Of a DNA stretch of 64,000 nt, positions 30,930-39,913 are shown piece after piece (within the stretch, counting starts at the first letter, position 1; every line of letters starts with the position of its first letter). The position numbers and the translations under genes were made by a program. The notes beneath the pieces were generated by a model. That model worked only from the letters and a program-made list of their open reading frames with translations, ran no database searches and was not told where the DNA came from. Source of the DNA: Gammaproteobacteria bacterium UBA5078 (GTDB lineage: Bacteria > Pseudomonadota > Gammaproteobacteria > Pseudomonadales > Pseudohongiellaceae); assembly GCA_002416505.1 (NCBI GenBank), contig DIAM01000015.1, positions 51,783-115,782 on the forward strand, in the 5' to 3' direction.

Positions 30930-33299
30930 TTAGAAGATTATTTCGATGGAGGGCATTTCGTCCGTGGTTTGGCTTGGCGTTGTGTTGCGCGTCGATGAAG
31001 CCGCCTCGCTCGGGGCGTTCTCCTGCATGAATAGCTCGAACATCGTGTTTGCCTGCCCAGGGCGCGCTAGCTTGCCGGTGGTCTTGTCGACCAGGCGATC
31101 GACGATGCCATCGGGACGCTCCAACATACTCTCCGGCTTATCCTTGAGCACCGCCGACATATAGTCGATCCATATTGGCACGGGCACGGTGGCGCCTTGC
31201 TCGCTCTCGCCCATCGGTTCGGGCTGGTCGAAGCCGATGAATACACTCGTCGATACATCGCGGTTGAAGCCCGAGAACCACAGCTCTGCGGGGCCGTTGG
31301 TGGTGCCCGTCTTACCCATCAGATCCTTGCGGTTCATCTCGCGGTTGACGCGGCGCCCGCTGCCCTCTTCGATTACCGAGCGCATCATGCTGGCCAGTAT
31401 ATAGGTGATGCGTGGGTCGACGATCTGGGGCGCCGGCATCTCGCTGAAACCGAGGTCATCGCAGGCATCGCCGCAGGCGACCGCTTGCACGGGAAGAGGC
31501 ACGAGGCCATCCACGGTTCTGATCTGCTTGATAAGCGTAGGCTCTACCTTCTGCCCGCCATTGGCGATGGTGGCGAAGGCGGTGGCCATCTCGATGGGCT
31601 GCACGTCTTGGCTGCCGAGTGCGATGGTCAGATCGTTGCGGGGGAAGTTCTCTGTCTTAAAGCCGAAGCGTTTGGCGAAGGGCAATACCTTCTCCGAGCC
31701 TAGCTGATCGTAGAGGCGCACCGCGGGAATATTGCGCGAGGTCGCTAAGGCGTTGCGCAGGGTGACCGGGCCTATGAAGTTGTTCTCGAAATTACGCGGG
31801 CGATACTCGCCGCGCGCGAAGGGCGCGTCGTTGATGGTGGTGGCGGGGGTGTAGCCATTCTCCAGCGCGGTGCCATAGAGGAAGGGCTTGAAGCCGGAGC
31901 CTGGCGGGCGCGGCGAGGTGGCGCGGTTGACTTGGCTCAGGTCGAAGTCGTATCCGCCGGTCAGGGCAAGAATATCGCCGTTATAGGGCGAGACCGATAC
32001 GATGGCGCCCTGCAGCTCGGGGACCTGCCCCAATGACCAGCGCTCCTCGCCCTCGTCCTTGATGCGGATCAGGTCGCCGATTGCCACGATATCACTGGCA
32101 CGCTGTGGTCTAGGCCAGGCGTTGCCTCTGTCCACGAAGGGCGCCGCCCAGCTCAGGCCGTCCCAGCCGATGGACACGATAGTGCCGTCGCGCTGCAGGG
32201 CCTTAATCTCGCGATCGCCCACCTCTGTGACCACGGCAGGGACTTGGTTGCCGTGAGTCGAATAGGCCTCTAACTCTTCGCGCCAGTACATCAAGGGCTC
32301 TTGATCTTCGGGCACCTCGATATGCCCGTCTATGCCGCGATAGCCATGGCGCTTGTCATAGAACTCTTCCAGTCCATTGGTCAGTGCGCTGGTGGCCGCG
32401 CGCTGATTCTCGCTCAGTATCGACGTGGTGACCTCGAAGCCTTTGCGATAGATGTCTTCGCCATACTCGCGGTAGAGCTCTAGGCGCACCATCTCGGCGA
32501 CATAGGGAGCGCTGACCTCGATGCGGCGGCTATGGCGGCGCGCATCATCGGGAGTGGCAACGGCGGCCTGATACTCCGCTCGGGTAATCATGTCCTGTTC
32601 GTACATCTTCGTGAGCACTACATTGCGTCGGGTCTGTGCGCGCTGTGGGTCGGCGATTGGGTTGCAGGGCGAGGGGCAGGGCAGAAGCGACACCAGCATG
32701 GCGAAGTGATGCACCTCTAACTCATTGATTGGTTTGCCATAATAGGCGTAGGCCGCGGCATTGATGCCGTCTGCGCCCGAGCCGAAATAGATCAGGTTGA
32801 GGTAGAGTGTGATGATCTCTTCTTTGGTCAGCTCGCGCTGAATGCGCAGGGCGAAAGGAATCTCTTTGAGCTTGCGCGCGTAGACGCTTTCCTCATCGAA
32901 GGAGATATTGTTCGCCAACTGCATCGTGATGGTGCTGCCGCCGCCGAGGTTGATGCCGCGCACGAAGCCATAGAAACCGCGCATTAGCCCGCGGATATCG
33001 ACCCCGGAATGGGAATAGAAGCGCGGGTCTTCGCTGGCGATGACCGCGTTGATCATCATCGGCGGGATGGCTTCGAACGGAATAGGGTCGCGGCGGATGC
33101 CGATCTCATCGATCAGGCGATTGTCCGCGGTGAGGATGCGCAGCGGGGTCTCGAGCTGCACATAGCGATAGGATTCGGCCGAAGGCAGTTGCGGTGATAG
33201 GTAGAGAAACGCTGCGGCGGTCACCATAACGGCGCCGCTGGCGCAGAAGACTCCGAACCAGAACGCGAATCTGAATAGTTTTTTAACGCCTTTATTCAC
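30930..33299 (-). CDS. mrcA: Penicillin-binding protein 1A (peptidoglycan glycosyltransferase/transpeptidase)
   Basis: This class A PBP polymerises and cross-links peptidoglycan. The 789-residue protein has an N-terminal anchor helix (FAFWFGVFCASGAVMVTAAA), the GT51 domain with ASEDPRFYSHSGVDIRG, GGGSTITMQLANN and the lipid-binding region KEEIITLYLNLIYFGSGADG, an OB-like insertion (~300-420), then the transpeptidase domain: SxxK as PGSGFKP, SxN-type ATSRNIPA, and KTG as MGKTGTTNGPAELW. Start at ATG 33299. It is divergent from pilM, the arrangement common in Pseudomonas and relatives. Confidence 0.97.
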   Translation of the reverse strand: MNKGVKKLFRFAFWFGVFCASGAVMVTAAAFLYLSPQLPSAESYRYVQLETPLRILTADNRLIDEIGIRRDPIPFEAIPPMMINAVIASEDPRFYSHSGVDIRGLMRGFYGFVRGINLGGGSTITMQLANNISFDEESVYARKLKEIPFALRIQRELTKEEIITLYLNLIYFGSGADGINAAAYAYYGKPINELEVHHFAMLVSLLPCPSPCNPIADPQRAQTRRNVVLTKMYEQDMITRAEYQAAVATPDDARRHSRRIEVSAPYVAEMVRLELYREYGEDIYRKGFEVTTSILSENQRAATSALTNGLEEFYDKRHGYRGIDGHIEVPEDQEPLMYWREELEAYSTHGNQVPAVVTEVGDREIKALQRDGTIVSIGWDGLSWAAPFVDRGNAWPRPQRASDIVAIGDLIRIKDEGEERWSLGQVPELQGAIVSVSPYNGDILALTGGYDFDLSQVNRATSPRPPGSGFKPFLYGTALENGYTPATTINDAPFARGEYRPRNFENNFIGPVTLRNALATSRNIPAVRLYDQLGSEKVLPFAKRFGFKTENFPRNDLTIALGSQDVQPIEMATAFATIANGGQKVEPTLIKQIRTVDGLVPLPVQAVACGDACDDLGFSEMPAPQIVDPRITYILASMMRSVIEEGSGRRVNREMNRKDLMGKTGTTNGPAELWFSGFNRDVSTSVFIGFDQPEPMGESEQGATVPVPIWIDYMSAVLKDKPESMLERPDGIVDRLVDKTTGKLARPGQANTMFELFMQENAPSEAASSTRNTTPSQTTDEMPSIEIIF

Positions 33300-33931
33300 T
33301 AATTTTTGCCACGCTCTGTTGATCAGCCCAAGCCGAAGTGCTCGTAATAAGACCTTTGGCGAGGAGATTCTGTTTCGAGCAAAAGTTCTCAGCCCGCCGC
33401 TAGAACGAGCATTATATACGCAAGTACCCGATTAATCTTGAGTGAAATCGTCGGGTTTATCTGTCCAGTTGGGCGCCATTTTTGCCCCGGGAATAATCTG
33501 CTCGAAATTGCGCCTAAAAATCATAATACCTATTTATAACAATCGGTTAGCAAGATATCCCCCGCCTCCTTCCTAGGGGGTGTGGGGGCTGTGCGGGCGC
33601 TTTTAGGAAAATTCGAAAATTGTGAGCTACATCAACAACTCCCCCGAGTTCTTGATGGAGTTTGCAACATAAAGTTATTTATTGAAGTACTATATAATCT
33701 ATTGAAAATTATATATAAACTTGCTTTGATGGGATGGGAGTGGAAAATGGCCATAAAAGGGTCGTGTTCACATTTCGATTCTATACTCGAGAACACCGCT
33801 AGATTCTCGAATTTGCCAAGGCCAGTTCTCAGCGCAAAAAGCGCTTCGAAGGCAAAGAGTTCTAGTTTGGAGTGGTGCTTCTTGATCTTGTGCCGATATA
33901 ACAATGACTGACTGAAGGCGGATGGCAAAAA
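33300..33931. other. Intergenic region between mrcA and pilM
   Basis: These ~630 bases carry the divergent promoters of mrcA and the pilus operon. An ATTATA on the plus strand at 33411-33416 gives a TATAAT -10 for mrcA on the minus strand, with no good -35. A perfect TATAAT at 33693-33698 in an A/T-rich patch could serve pilM, again with a weak -35. A short open frame on the plus strand (33582-33911) has no protein-like character and is taken as noise. No other gene is evident. Confidence 0.55.
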
Positions 33932-34993
33932 GTGTTGGAATTTCTGAGTCGTAGATCGAAGACCTTGCTCGGCGTGGACATAAGCTCCACCGCCGTGAAG
34001 CTGCTCGAGCTCAGTTTGACCAATGGCAAGTACCGCATCGAGAACTATGTGATTCGCCAGCTGCCCGCCAACGCAGTGGTCGAGAAGAATATTAGCGACA
34101 TCGATGCCGTGGGCGATTGCATCAGCCAGGCGGTCTCGATGCTCAAGCCGGGCACAAAAGAGGCCGCGGTTGCGGTCGCAGGTTCCGCGGTCATCACCAA
34201 GATTATCGAGATGAGCGCCGCCATGTCCGATGACGAGATGGAAAACCAGATCATCGTCGAGGCAGACCAATATATTCCTTACCCCTTAAGTGAGGTCGCA
34301 ATCGATTTCGAGCGTCAGGAGTCTACCGACCCGAACTCCGATTTCGTCGACGTATTGCTTGCGGCTTGCCGCAAAGAGAACGTGGAGTCCCGAGTAGGGG
34401 CGATGCAGTCCGGCGGGCTCACCGCACTGGTGGTCGATATCGAGGCCTATGCGATGGAGCGCGCCTTCGCTCTTTTGAGGGATCAGTTGCAGGGCGCCGA
34501 CCCGCAAACCGTGGCCGTTGTCGACATCGGTGCCACCGTGACCACGCTGCACGTGCTGCTAAACGGCAAGACCATTTATACTCGCGAACAATTATTCGGC
34601 GGCCGCCAACTCGTCGAGGACGTGCAGCGCCGCTTCGGCCTCTCCGCGGTTGAGGCCGAGACCGGGATTCGGCGAGGCACTCTCCCCGAAGAGTTCGAGC
34701 AAGAGATTCTCTCGCCGTTCAAAGACGCGGTGGTGCAACAGGTCAGCAGGTCGCTGCAGTTTTTCTTCTCCTCTAGCCAATACAATGACGTCGATCAAAT
34801 CATCCTCGCTGGTGGGGTAGCGGCCATCGATGGCTTGAGTGAGCTGGTCCGCGAACAATTGGCAACGCCCGCGTTGGTGGCGAACCCGTTCTTGAATTTG
34901 GCAACCGGTAGTAAAGTGAATAAGACGCTTCTGCACAATGATGCGCCGGCGTTGATGATCGCCTGCGGCCTCGCGATGAGGAGCAAATACTAA
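33932..34993 (+). CDS. pilM: Type IV pilus assembly protein PilM
   Basis: PilM is an actin-like cytoplasmic ATP-binding protein that binds the N terminus of PilN. The 353-residue protein begins LEFLSRRSKTLLGVDISSTAVKL with the first phosphate-binding loop, has EVAIDFERQ, VVDIGATVTTLHVLL as the second loop, GGRQLVEDVQRRFGLS and ILAGGVAAIDGL. The annotated start is GTG at 33932, with TTG one codon later also possible. It begins a pilMNOPQ operon. Confidence 0.97.
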   Translation: MLEFLSRRSKTLLGVDISSTAVKLLELSLTNGKYRIENYVIRQLPANAVVEKNISDIDAVGDCISQAVSMLKPGTKEAAVAVAGSAVITKIIEMSAAMSDDEMENQIIVEADQYIPYPLSEVAIDFERQESTDPNSDFVDVLLAACRKENVESRVGAMQSGGLTALVVDIEAYAMERAFALLRDQLQGADPQTVAVVDIGATVTTLHVLLNGKTIYTREQLFGGRQLVEDVQRRFGLSAVEAETGIRRGTLPEEFEQEILSPFKDAVVQQVSRSLQFFFSSSQYNDVDQIILAGGVAAIDGLSELVREQLATPALVANPFLNLATGSKVNKTLLHNDAPALMIACGLAMRSKY

Positions 34994-35565
34994 TGGCACG
35001 TATTAATCTTCTGCCCTGGCGCGAACAGCTGCGCGAAGAGCGCAAACGTGAATTCTTCGTCCTATTGATGGGCGTTGTGATTATCGCCGCCGGCATCATC
35101 TTCCTAGTGGATCGTAATTACCGTGGCGACATTCGTTATCAGCAGGCACGCAACGATTTCTTGCGCCGTGAGATTCTCGTGCTCGATGCCCGCATCGTGG
35201 AGATTAATCAGCTCAAGGAGCAGAAAGAACAGATCAGCTCGCGCATGGAAGTGATTCAGGATCTACAGGGCTCGCGTCCCGTAATCGTGCGTATTTTCGA
35301 CGAGCTCGTGAAGGCGCTGCCCGCGGGAGTGTATTTCAATAATCTCGAGCGCACCGGCGAGCGATTGGAGATCGAAGGCATTGCCGAGTCGAACAACAAG
35401 GTCTCTGAGCTGATGCGGCGTATCGATGACTCGCAGTGGTTTGTGAACCCTAGCCTGCAACAGATCTCGGCAGCTAGCGCGGACGCGAACTCGGATCAGC
35501 GCGCGGCCAACGCCTTCTCCTTAACACTGTTCTTGCAAGAACCGGCACGCGGGGAGGATGAGTGA
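34993..35565 (+). CDS. pilN: Type IV pilus assembly protein PilN
   Basis: PilN is a bitopic inner-membrane protein of the pilus alignment complex. The 190-residue protein starts MARINLLPWREQLREERKRE, the conserved PilM-binding motif INLLPWR, followed by one membrane helix (~residues 22-40), a coiled coil, and a periplasmic ferredoxin-like domain. Its start shares one base with the pilM stop. Confidence 0.96.
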   Translation: MARINLLPWREQLREERKREFFVLLMGVVIIAAGIIFLVDRNYRGDIRYQQARNDFLRREILVLDARIVEINQLKEQKEQISSRMEVIQDLQGSRPVIVRIFDELVKALPAGVYFNNLERTGERLEIEGIAESNNKVSELMRRIDDSQWFVNPSLQQISAASADANSDQRAANAFSLTLFLQEPARGEDE

Positions 35566-35566
35566 C

Positions 35567-36199
35567 ATGGCGCTTACCGACCTGAAAAAAGAGTTACAAA
35601 GTTTCGATTGGAATAATCTTAGCGACATCGAATCGATCGGCATATGGCCGGGCATTGTAAAGGTCATCATTGCGGTGGCGTTATTCGTGCTCTGTCTCGC
35701 GGCGGGCTTCTGGTTCGATATACGCAATCTACAGGCGGAACTGACCCGTTGGCAGGTCGAGGAATCGACGTTGCGGGTGGAATTCGAAGGCAAGGCCGTG
35801 ATGGCATCGAACCTCGAAGAGTACAAGGAACAGACCGTGGCGATGGAGGAGGCGTTCTCCGAGCTACTCCGACAGCTGCCGAGCCAGACCGAGGTGCCGG
35901 ACCTGGTAGACGATATTACCGAGACAGGTTTGGGCAGCAGCCTAGCGTTCTCGCGCATCGAGCTCGATGCGGAGCTGGCCCAGGAGTTCTATATCGAGCA
36001 ACCTATTCAGGTGGAGGTGTTGGGCAACTACCACGACTTCGGCACCTTCGTCAGTGGCGTCGCTAGCCTGCCTCGCATCGTGACCCTGCACGACTTCTCG
36101 ATTATCCCCGTGAACAATCGCAACGCGCTGCAGATGACGATTACCGCGAAGACCTATCGTTACCGCACGGAGGGCGAGCTCAATGCCACTACTCCGTAA
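35567..36199 (+). CDS. pilO: Type IV pilus assembly protein PilO
   Basis: PilO pairs with PilN in the periplasm. The ~210-residue protein has one membrane helix (~25-45: GIVKVIIAVALFVLCLAA), a coiled coil, and a C-terminal alpha/beta domain with EQPIQVEVLGNYHDFGTFVS and LPRIVTLHDFSI, which is the PilO signature. ATG at 35567 is preferred because GGAGG is 10 bases upstream; ATG at 35558 is almost on the ribosome-binding site. It overlaps pilP. Confidence 0.95.
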   Translation: MALTDLKKELQSFDWNNLSDIESIGIWPGIVKVIIAVALFVLCLAAGFWFDIRNLQAELTRWQVEESTLRVEFEGKAVMASNLEEYKEQTVAMEEAFSELLRQLPSQTEVPDLVDDITETGLGSSLAFSRIELDAELAQEFYIEQPIQVEVLGNYHDFGTFVSGVASLPRIVTLHDFSIIPVNNRNALQMTITAKTYRYRTEGELNATTP

Positions 36200-36731
36200 T
36201 CGTTCGCCACATAGGGCTAAGACTTGGGCACTCATGGCGCTGTGCCTGCTGCTCTCGGCGTGTAGCGATAATTTAAGCATGGACGACTTGCAGCAGTATA
36301 TCGTCGAGGTGTCTCTGCGCCCCGGTGGGCCCGTCGAACCAATGCCGCAGTTCCTACCCTATGAGGCGTTCACCTATAGTGCCGCGTCGCTGCGCAGCCC
36401 ATTCGATGTGCCGATCATGGCGGGGACATCGACGGCGGCGGAACCCGTTAACGAGGTTCGGCCAGATTTTGATCGGACGCCCGAAGCGCTGGAATCTTTC
36501 GCCCTCAGTAATTTGAATATGGTGGGAACGATCACCCGTGGCAACGCCACCATTGCCTTGATTCAAGATGAGAATGGCATGATTCATCGTGTTGGTCGTG
36601 GCAGTTATCTGGGGCGCAACCATGGTCGCGTCATGAAGGTGGGCCCAGCCGAGATAGAGCTCACCGAGATCGTGCCGTCGGGTGATGGCGCTTGGGTAGA
36701 GCGTCCTCGCACGCTGGCAATACAAAGATAA
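36183..36731 (+). CDS. pilP: Type IV pilus assembly lipoprotein PilP
   Basis: PilP is an inner-membrane lipoprotein that links PilNO to the secretin PilQ. The signal peptide ends in a lipobox (LLSAC, Cys near residue 27). The C-terminal part has SLRSPFDVP, LEALE-like ESFALSNLNMVGTI, and the beta-rich domain with ALIQDENGMIHRVGRGSYLG, typical of PilP. The start overlaps pilO by 17 bp. Confidence 0.95.
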   Translation: MPLLRNRSPHRAKTWALMALCLLLSACSDNLSMDDLQQYIVEVSLRPGGPVEPMPQFLPYEAFTYSAASLRSPFDVPIMAGTSTAAEPVNEVRPDFDRTPEALESFALSNLNMVGTITRGNATIALIQDENGMIHRVGRGSYLGRNHGRVMKVGPAEIELTEIVPSGDGAWVERPRTLAIQR

Positions 36732-36736
36732 ATAGC

Positions 36737-36752
36737 TGCCGACGCGTCGGCA
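36737..36752. repeat. Perfect 16-bp palindrome between pilP and pilQ
   Basis: TGCCGACGCGTCGGCA reads the same on both strands and begins 5 bases after the pilP stop. It is either a compact RNA hairpin at the operon junction or a protein-binding site. Confidence 0.55.
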
Positions 36753-36809
36753 CAAACTATGAATACAGTTTTCAGCAGCAGGTACAGCGCTGCCAATACA
36801 GGTGAAACA

Positions 36810-39137
36810 ATGATGTCTATAGCTTGGATGACTTCTAGAACCAGGATAGCTGCACCGCGCGTACTGCGGGAAAGCTGCCTGTCGTTTCTGCTGGTGTTGC
36901 TAGCGCTGCAGTCTGCATCTGCACAAGAAACTGTTAATCTCAACAGCATCGGTTTCGCGAATATGCCCGGCGATAGCATAGAGATCCGCCTGGAATTCGA
37001 TAGCCGCCCGCCAGAGCCGACGGGCTTCTCACAAGATGATCCTGCGCGCATCTCCATCGACCTTAGCAATGTGCAGAGTAGTCTGGCCGAGCGCCGTTTC
37101 GATATCGACTCGAACAATGCGCAGAGTGTGATGGTGTTGGAGACCGGCGACCGCACGCGTCTGGTATTCAACCTCACTAGCCCTGCCGATTATCAGACCC
37201 GCATCGAGGGCAACACCCTGATCGTACACTTGGGTAACGACACGCGAGTTGCGAGCGCCGCAGCGCCATCCGCCACTCCAGCGGCGCCAGCGACTAGCGC
37301 CCAGGGGCCTGGGCTGATGGACGTCACTTTCCGGCGCGGCAGCGCGCCCAACGAGGGGCAGATCGTGATCAGCCTCAGTGACGATCGCGTGCTCGGTAAT
37401 GTGGAACAGATCGGCAGTCGCGTGTATCTGGAATTCACCGGTGCGGATGTGCCGGAGCGCTTGAACCGACGCTTCGATGTGACCGACTTTGCGACTCCCG
37501 TGAACACGGTAGATGTGTATCCTCAACGCGGCAATGCCACCGTGGCGATCGACCTGAATGGCGAGTACGAGTATGTCGCCTATCAACAGGGCCGTCAGTA
37601 CACCATTAGCGTTACCCCTCCGGGTGCAGCCTCTGCGAATGCCGACCCCGCGTCGGCGTTCTCCGGCAACTTGGTGTCACTGAGTTTTCAGAACATCGAT
37701 GTGCGTTCGGTGCTGCAGCTGCTCGCCGATGAAAATAATTTCAACCTAGTGGCCAGCGATGCCATCTCCGGCAACATTACATTGCAGCTCCAAGATGTGC
37801 CTTGGGATCAGGCTTTGAGCTTAGTATTGCAGTCTCGCAATCTCGATAAGAGACTAGTTGGAAATGTGTTGTATGTGGCACCTGCGGACGAGATCGCCGC
37901 GCAGGAGCAACAGGCCCTCGATGCTAGTCGGCAGGCGCAAGCGCTTGCGCCATTGCACACCGAGTACGTGCAGGTGAACTATGCCGATGCCGCCAATATC
38001 TTATTGTTACTGACCGGTTCCTCTACCGGCAATGCGACGCCGGGCGCGGCGCCGGGCGCGGCGCCTGATGCGGCCCCGCCCACTGGCGTAGTTCCCGAGA
38101 ATGGTAGCAGCGGTGTGCTCTCGATTCGTGGCACCGCTACGGTGGATTCGCGCACCAATATCATCATCATTCGCGACGTCGCCGAAAAATTGGAAGAGGT
38201 GCGTGAGCTGCTGAGCAAGCTCGACGTGCCGGTGCGCCAAGTCCTCATCGAGGCGCGCATCGTCAATGTCTCTACCGACTTCGGCCGTGACCTCGGCATT
38301 CGTTGGGGTGGCGCCGGCAGATCGGATTCGGGCGATGGCTTCCGTTACGGTGGCAGCCTTGCCGCGACCGGGCAGCAGCAGAACAATAGCGTTGCGCAGA
38401 ATCAAGCGATGCGAGAGGCGTTAGCGGCGGGAGAGGATGCGCGGGTGCAGGCCCTTCAGGATGGCACCGACCCGAGTTTAATCGGCGCCCTCGTGGCGCA
38501 GGCGATCAACGCGGTGGCTATTCCGGTCGGTTCGGTCTCCTTCCCCGATGCCCTAGCAGTGGACCTCGGTGTCGAGAGCGAGAATGCCTCCTCTTTCGCG
38601 GTCGGTTTCACTAGCAATAGCGGCCTGATTGAATTGGAACTCTCGGCCCTAGAGAGCAGCGGCAATGGTGAGGTGATCGCGCGTCCGAAGGTCACGACGC
38701 AGGATAAGGTGACGGCCACTATTCGATCCGGTGTGCGCATTCCCTACCAGGCGCAGGCAGGCGGCACCGCTGGCGGCTCTACGACCGAATTCGTCGATGC
38801 CGTGCTGTCACTAGAGGTGACGCCGCAGATTACGCCCGATGGCCGCATCATCATGCAGCTCGAGATTCACCAGGACTCCGTAGCCCCTGGCACCGGTAAC
38901 GTGCCTGCGATCAATACCAATGCCATCGATACCAGCGTGCTGGTGGAGAACGGCGACACCATCGTCTTGGGTGGGGTGTTCCGCGAGGAGACGACTACTA
39001 CCGAGACGAAGACGCCGTTATTGGGTGATATACCCTACCTAGGCAGGCTGTTTAAGCGCACCAACAACGCCAATCGCAGGACGGAACTGCTGATTTTCAT
39101 CACGCCTAGGATCGTCGCGGAGATCAATACTCGCTAA
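36810..39137 (+). CDS. pilQ: Type IV pilus secretin PilQ
   Basis: PilQ forms the outer-membrane ring through which the pilus passes. A signal peptide (SCLSFLLVLLALQSASA) is followed by AMIN domains that bind peptidoglycan (VEIRLEFDSRPPEPTGF and TRLVFNLTSPADYQTRI), a second AMIN-like repeat, the STN domain LSFQNIDVRSVLQLLADENN, a NolW-like domain with the GSSTG loop, and the secretin core ending IPYLGRLFKRTNNANRRTELLIFITPRIV. An Ala/Pro-rich low-complexity insert (38035-38090) lies in a loop. The ATG at 36810 has AGGTGA upstream; an ATG at 36759 would add 17 residues without a site. Confidence 0.97.
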   Translation: MMSIAWMTSRTRIAAPRVLRESCLSFLLVLLALQSASAQETVNLNSIGFANMPGDSIEIRLEFDSRPPEPTGFSQDDPARISIDLSNVQSSLAERRFDIDSNNAQSVMVLETGDRTRLVFNLTSPADYQTRIEGNTLIVHLGNDTRVASAAAPSATPAAPATSAQGPGLMDVTFRRGSAPNEGQIVISLSDDRVLGNVEQIGSRVYLEFTGADVPERLNRRFDVTDFATPVNTVDVYPQRGNATVAIDLNGEYEYVAYQQGRQYTISVTPPGAASANADPASAFSGNLVSLSFQNIDVRSVLQLLADENNFNLVASDAISGNITLQLQDVPWDQALSLVLQSRNLDKRLVGNVLYVAPADEIAAQEQQALDASRQAQALAPLHTEYVQVNYADAANILLLLTGSSTGNATPGAAPGAAPDAAPPTGVVPENGSSGVLSIRGTATVDSRTNIIIIRDVAEKLEEVRELLSKLDVPVRQVLIEARIVNVSTDFGRDLGIRWGGAGRSDSGDGFRYGGSLAATGQQQNNSVAQNQAMREALAAGEDARVQALQDGTDPSLIGALVAQAINAVAIPVGSVSFPDALAVDLGVESENASSFAVGFTSNSGLIELELSALESSGNGEVIARPKVTTQDKVTATIRSGVRIPYQAQAGGTAGGSTTEFVDAVLSLEVTPQITPDGRIIMQLEIHQDSVAPGTGNVPAINTNAIDTSVLVENGDTIVLGGVFREETTTTETKTPLLGDIPYLGRLFKRTNNANRRTELLIFITPRIVAEINTR

Positions 39138-39274
39138 TCCTTGCGGCTCACTAACTCGCTCGCTTCAAACGACAGTGATTTTGCAGGCCCGGCAAGGGTA
39201 CAATGTCGATCTTTTTACTAGCGACAGGGTAGCCGGCGTGCGCCGCACCGCGTGTTGCGGAGAGTCAAAGCTTC

Positions 39275-39853
39275 ATGAGCGAGCCAGTCAATGTATACCT
39301 TATAGGGCCAATGGGTGTTGGTAAGAGCACCATCGGTCGACTGTTGGCTAGCCAACTCGACTTGCCCTTCTACGACTCCGACCGCGAGATCGAGTTTGTC
39401 ACTGGTGCCGATATCCCCTGGATCTTCGATGTAGAGGGCGAGAAGGGCTTTCGCATTCGCGAGGCGCGCATGATCGACACCCTGACCCAGCGCAAGGGCA
39501 TAATCCTAGCCACCGGTGGCGGGGCAATCCTCGACCCTAATAGCCGCCATTTCCTCCATTCGCGCGGCACCGTAGTGTACTTGCGCGCCTCAGTGGCACA
39601 GCAGTTGGAGCGTACAGGCAAGGATAAGAACCGGCCCCTATTACAGACCGAAAACCCCCTAGCGAAGATTAAAGAACTCATCAGGATTCGCGAACCTTTG
39701 TACCGCGAAACGGCCCATCTGATTATCGACACCAGCCGCAAGAGTCCGCGCTCCGTAAGCACGGATATCATGCGCCAGCTGGAGACATTATGGGGTGGCG
39801 AGGCGCAACTGAGCGCCGATGACCCCACGGAGCCAGACACTACTCAAATTTAA
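39275..39853 (+). CDS. aroK: Shikimate kinase
   Basis: AroK phosphorylates shikimate at position 3 in the aromatic amino acid pathway. The 192-residue P-loop protein shows GPMGVGKSTIGRLLASQL (Walker A), FYDSDREIE with substrate-binding Asp, GFRIREARM, LATGGGAI and VVYLRASVAQQLERTGKDKNRPLL. An acidic C-terminal tail extends the usual length slightly. It is followed by aroB, as in most gammaproteobacteria. Confidence 0.97.
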   Translation: MSEPVNVYLIGPMGVGKSTIGRLLASQLDLPFYDSDREIEFVTGADIPWIFDVEGEKGFRIREARMIDTLTQRKGIILATGGGAILDPNSRHFLHSRGTVVYLRASVAQQLERTGKDKNRPLLQTENPLAKIKELIRIREPLYRETAHLIIDTSRKSPRSVSTDIMRQLETLWGGEAQLSADDPTEPDTTQI

Positions 39854-39913
39854 TAAGCAGGCGCGTGGCTACCAAGCGGCGCCACGTGCCCGCACTCTAG
39901 ACGGATTAGCAAT

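Noticed and set aside
33582..33911. A 109-codon plus-strand frame upstream of pilM
   Set aside because: It spans A/T-rich promoter-like sequence, has no ribosome-binding site and no protein-like pattern.
38035..38090. G/C-rich short tandem repeat inside pilQ
   Set aside because: It encodes an Ala/Pro/Gly linker in frame (GAAPGAAPDAAPP) and is ordinary low complexity in a secretin loop.
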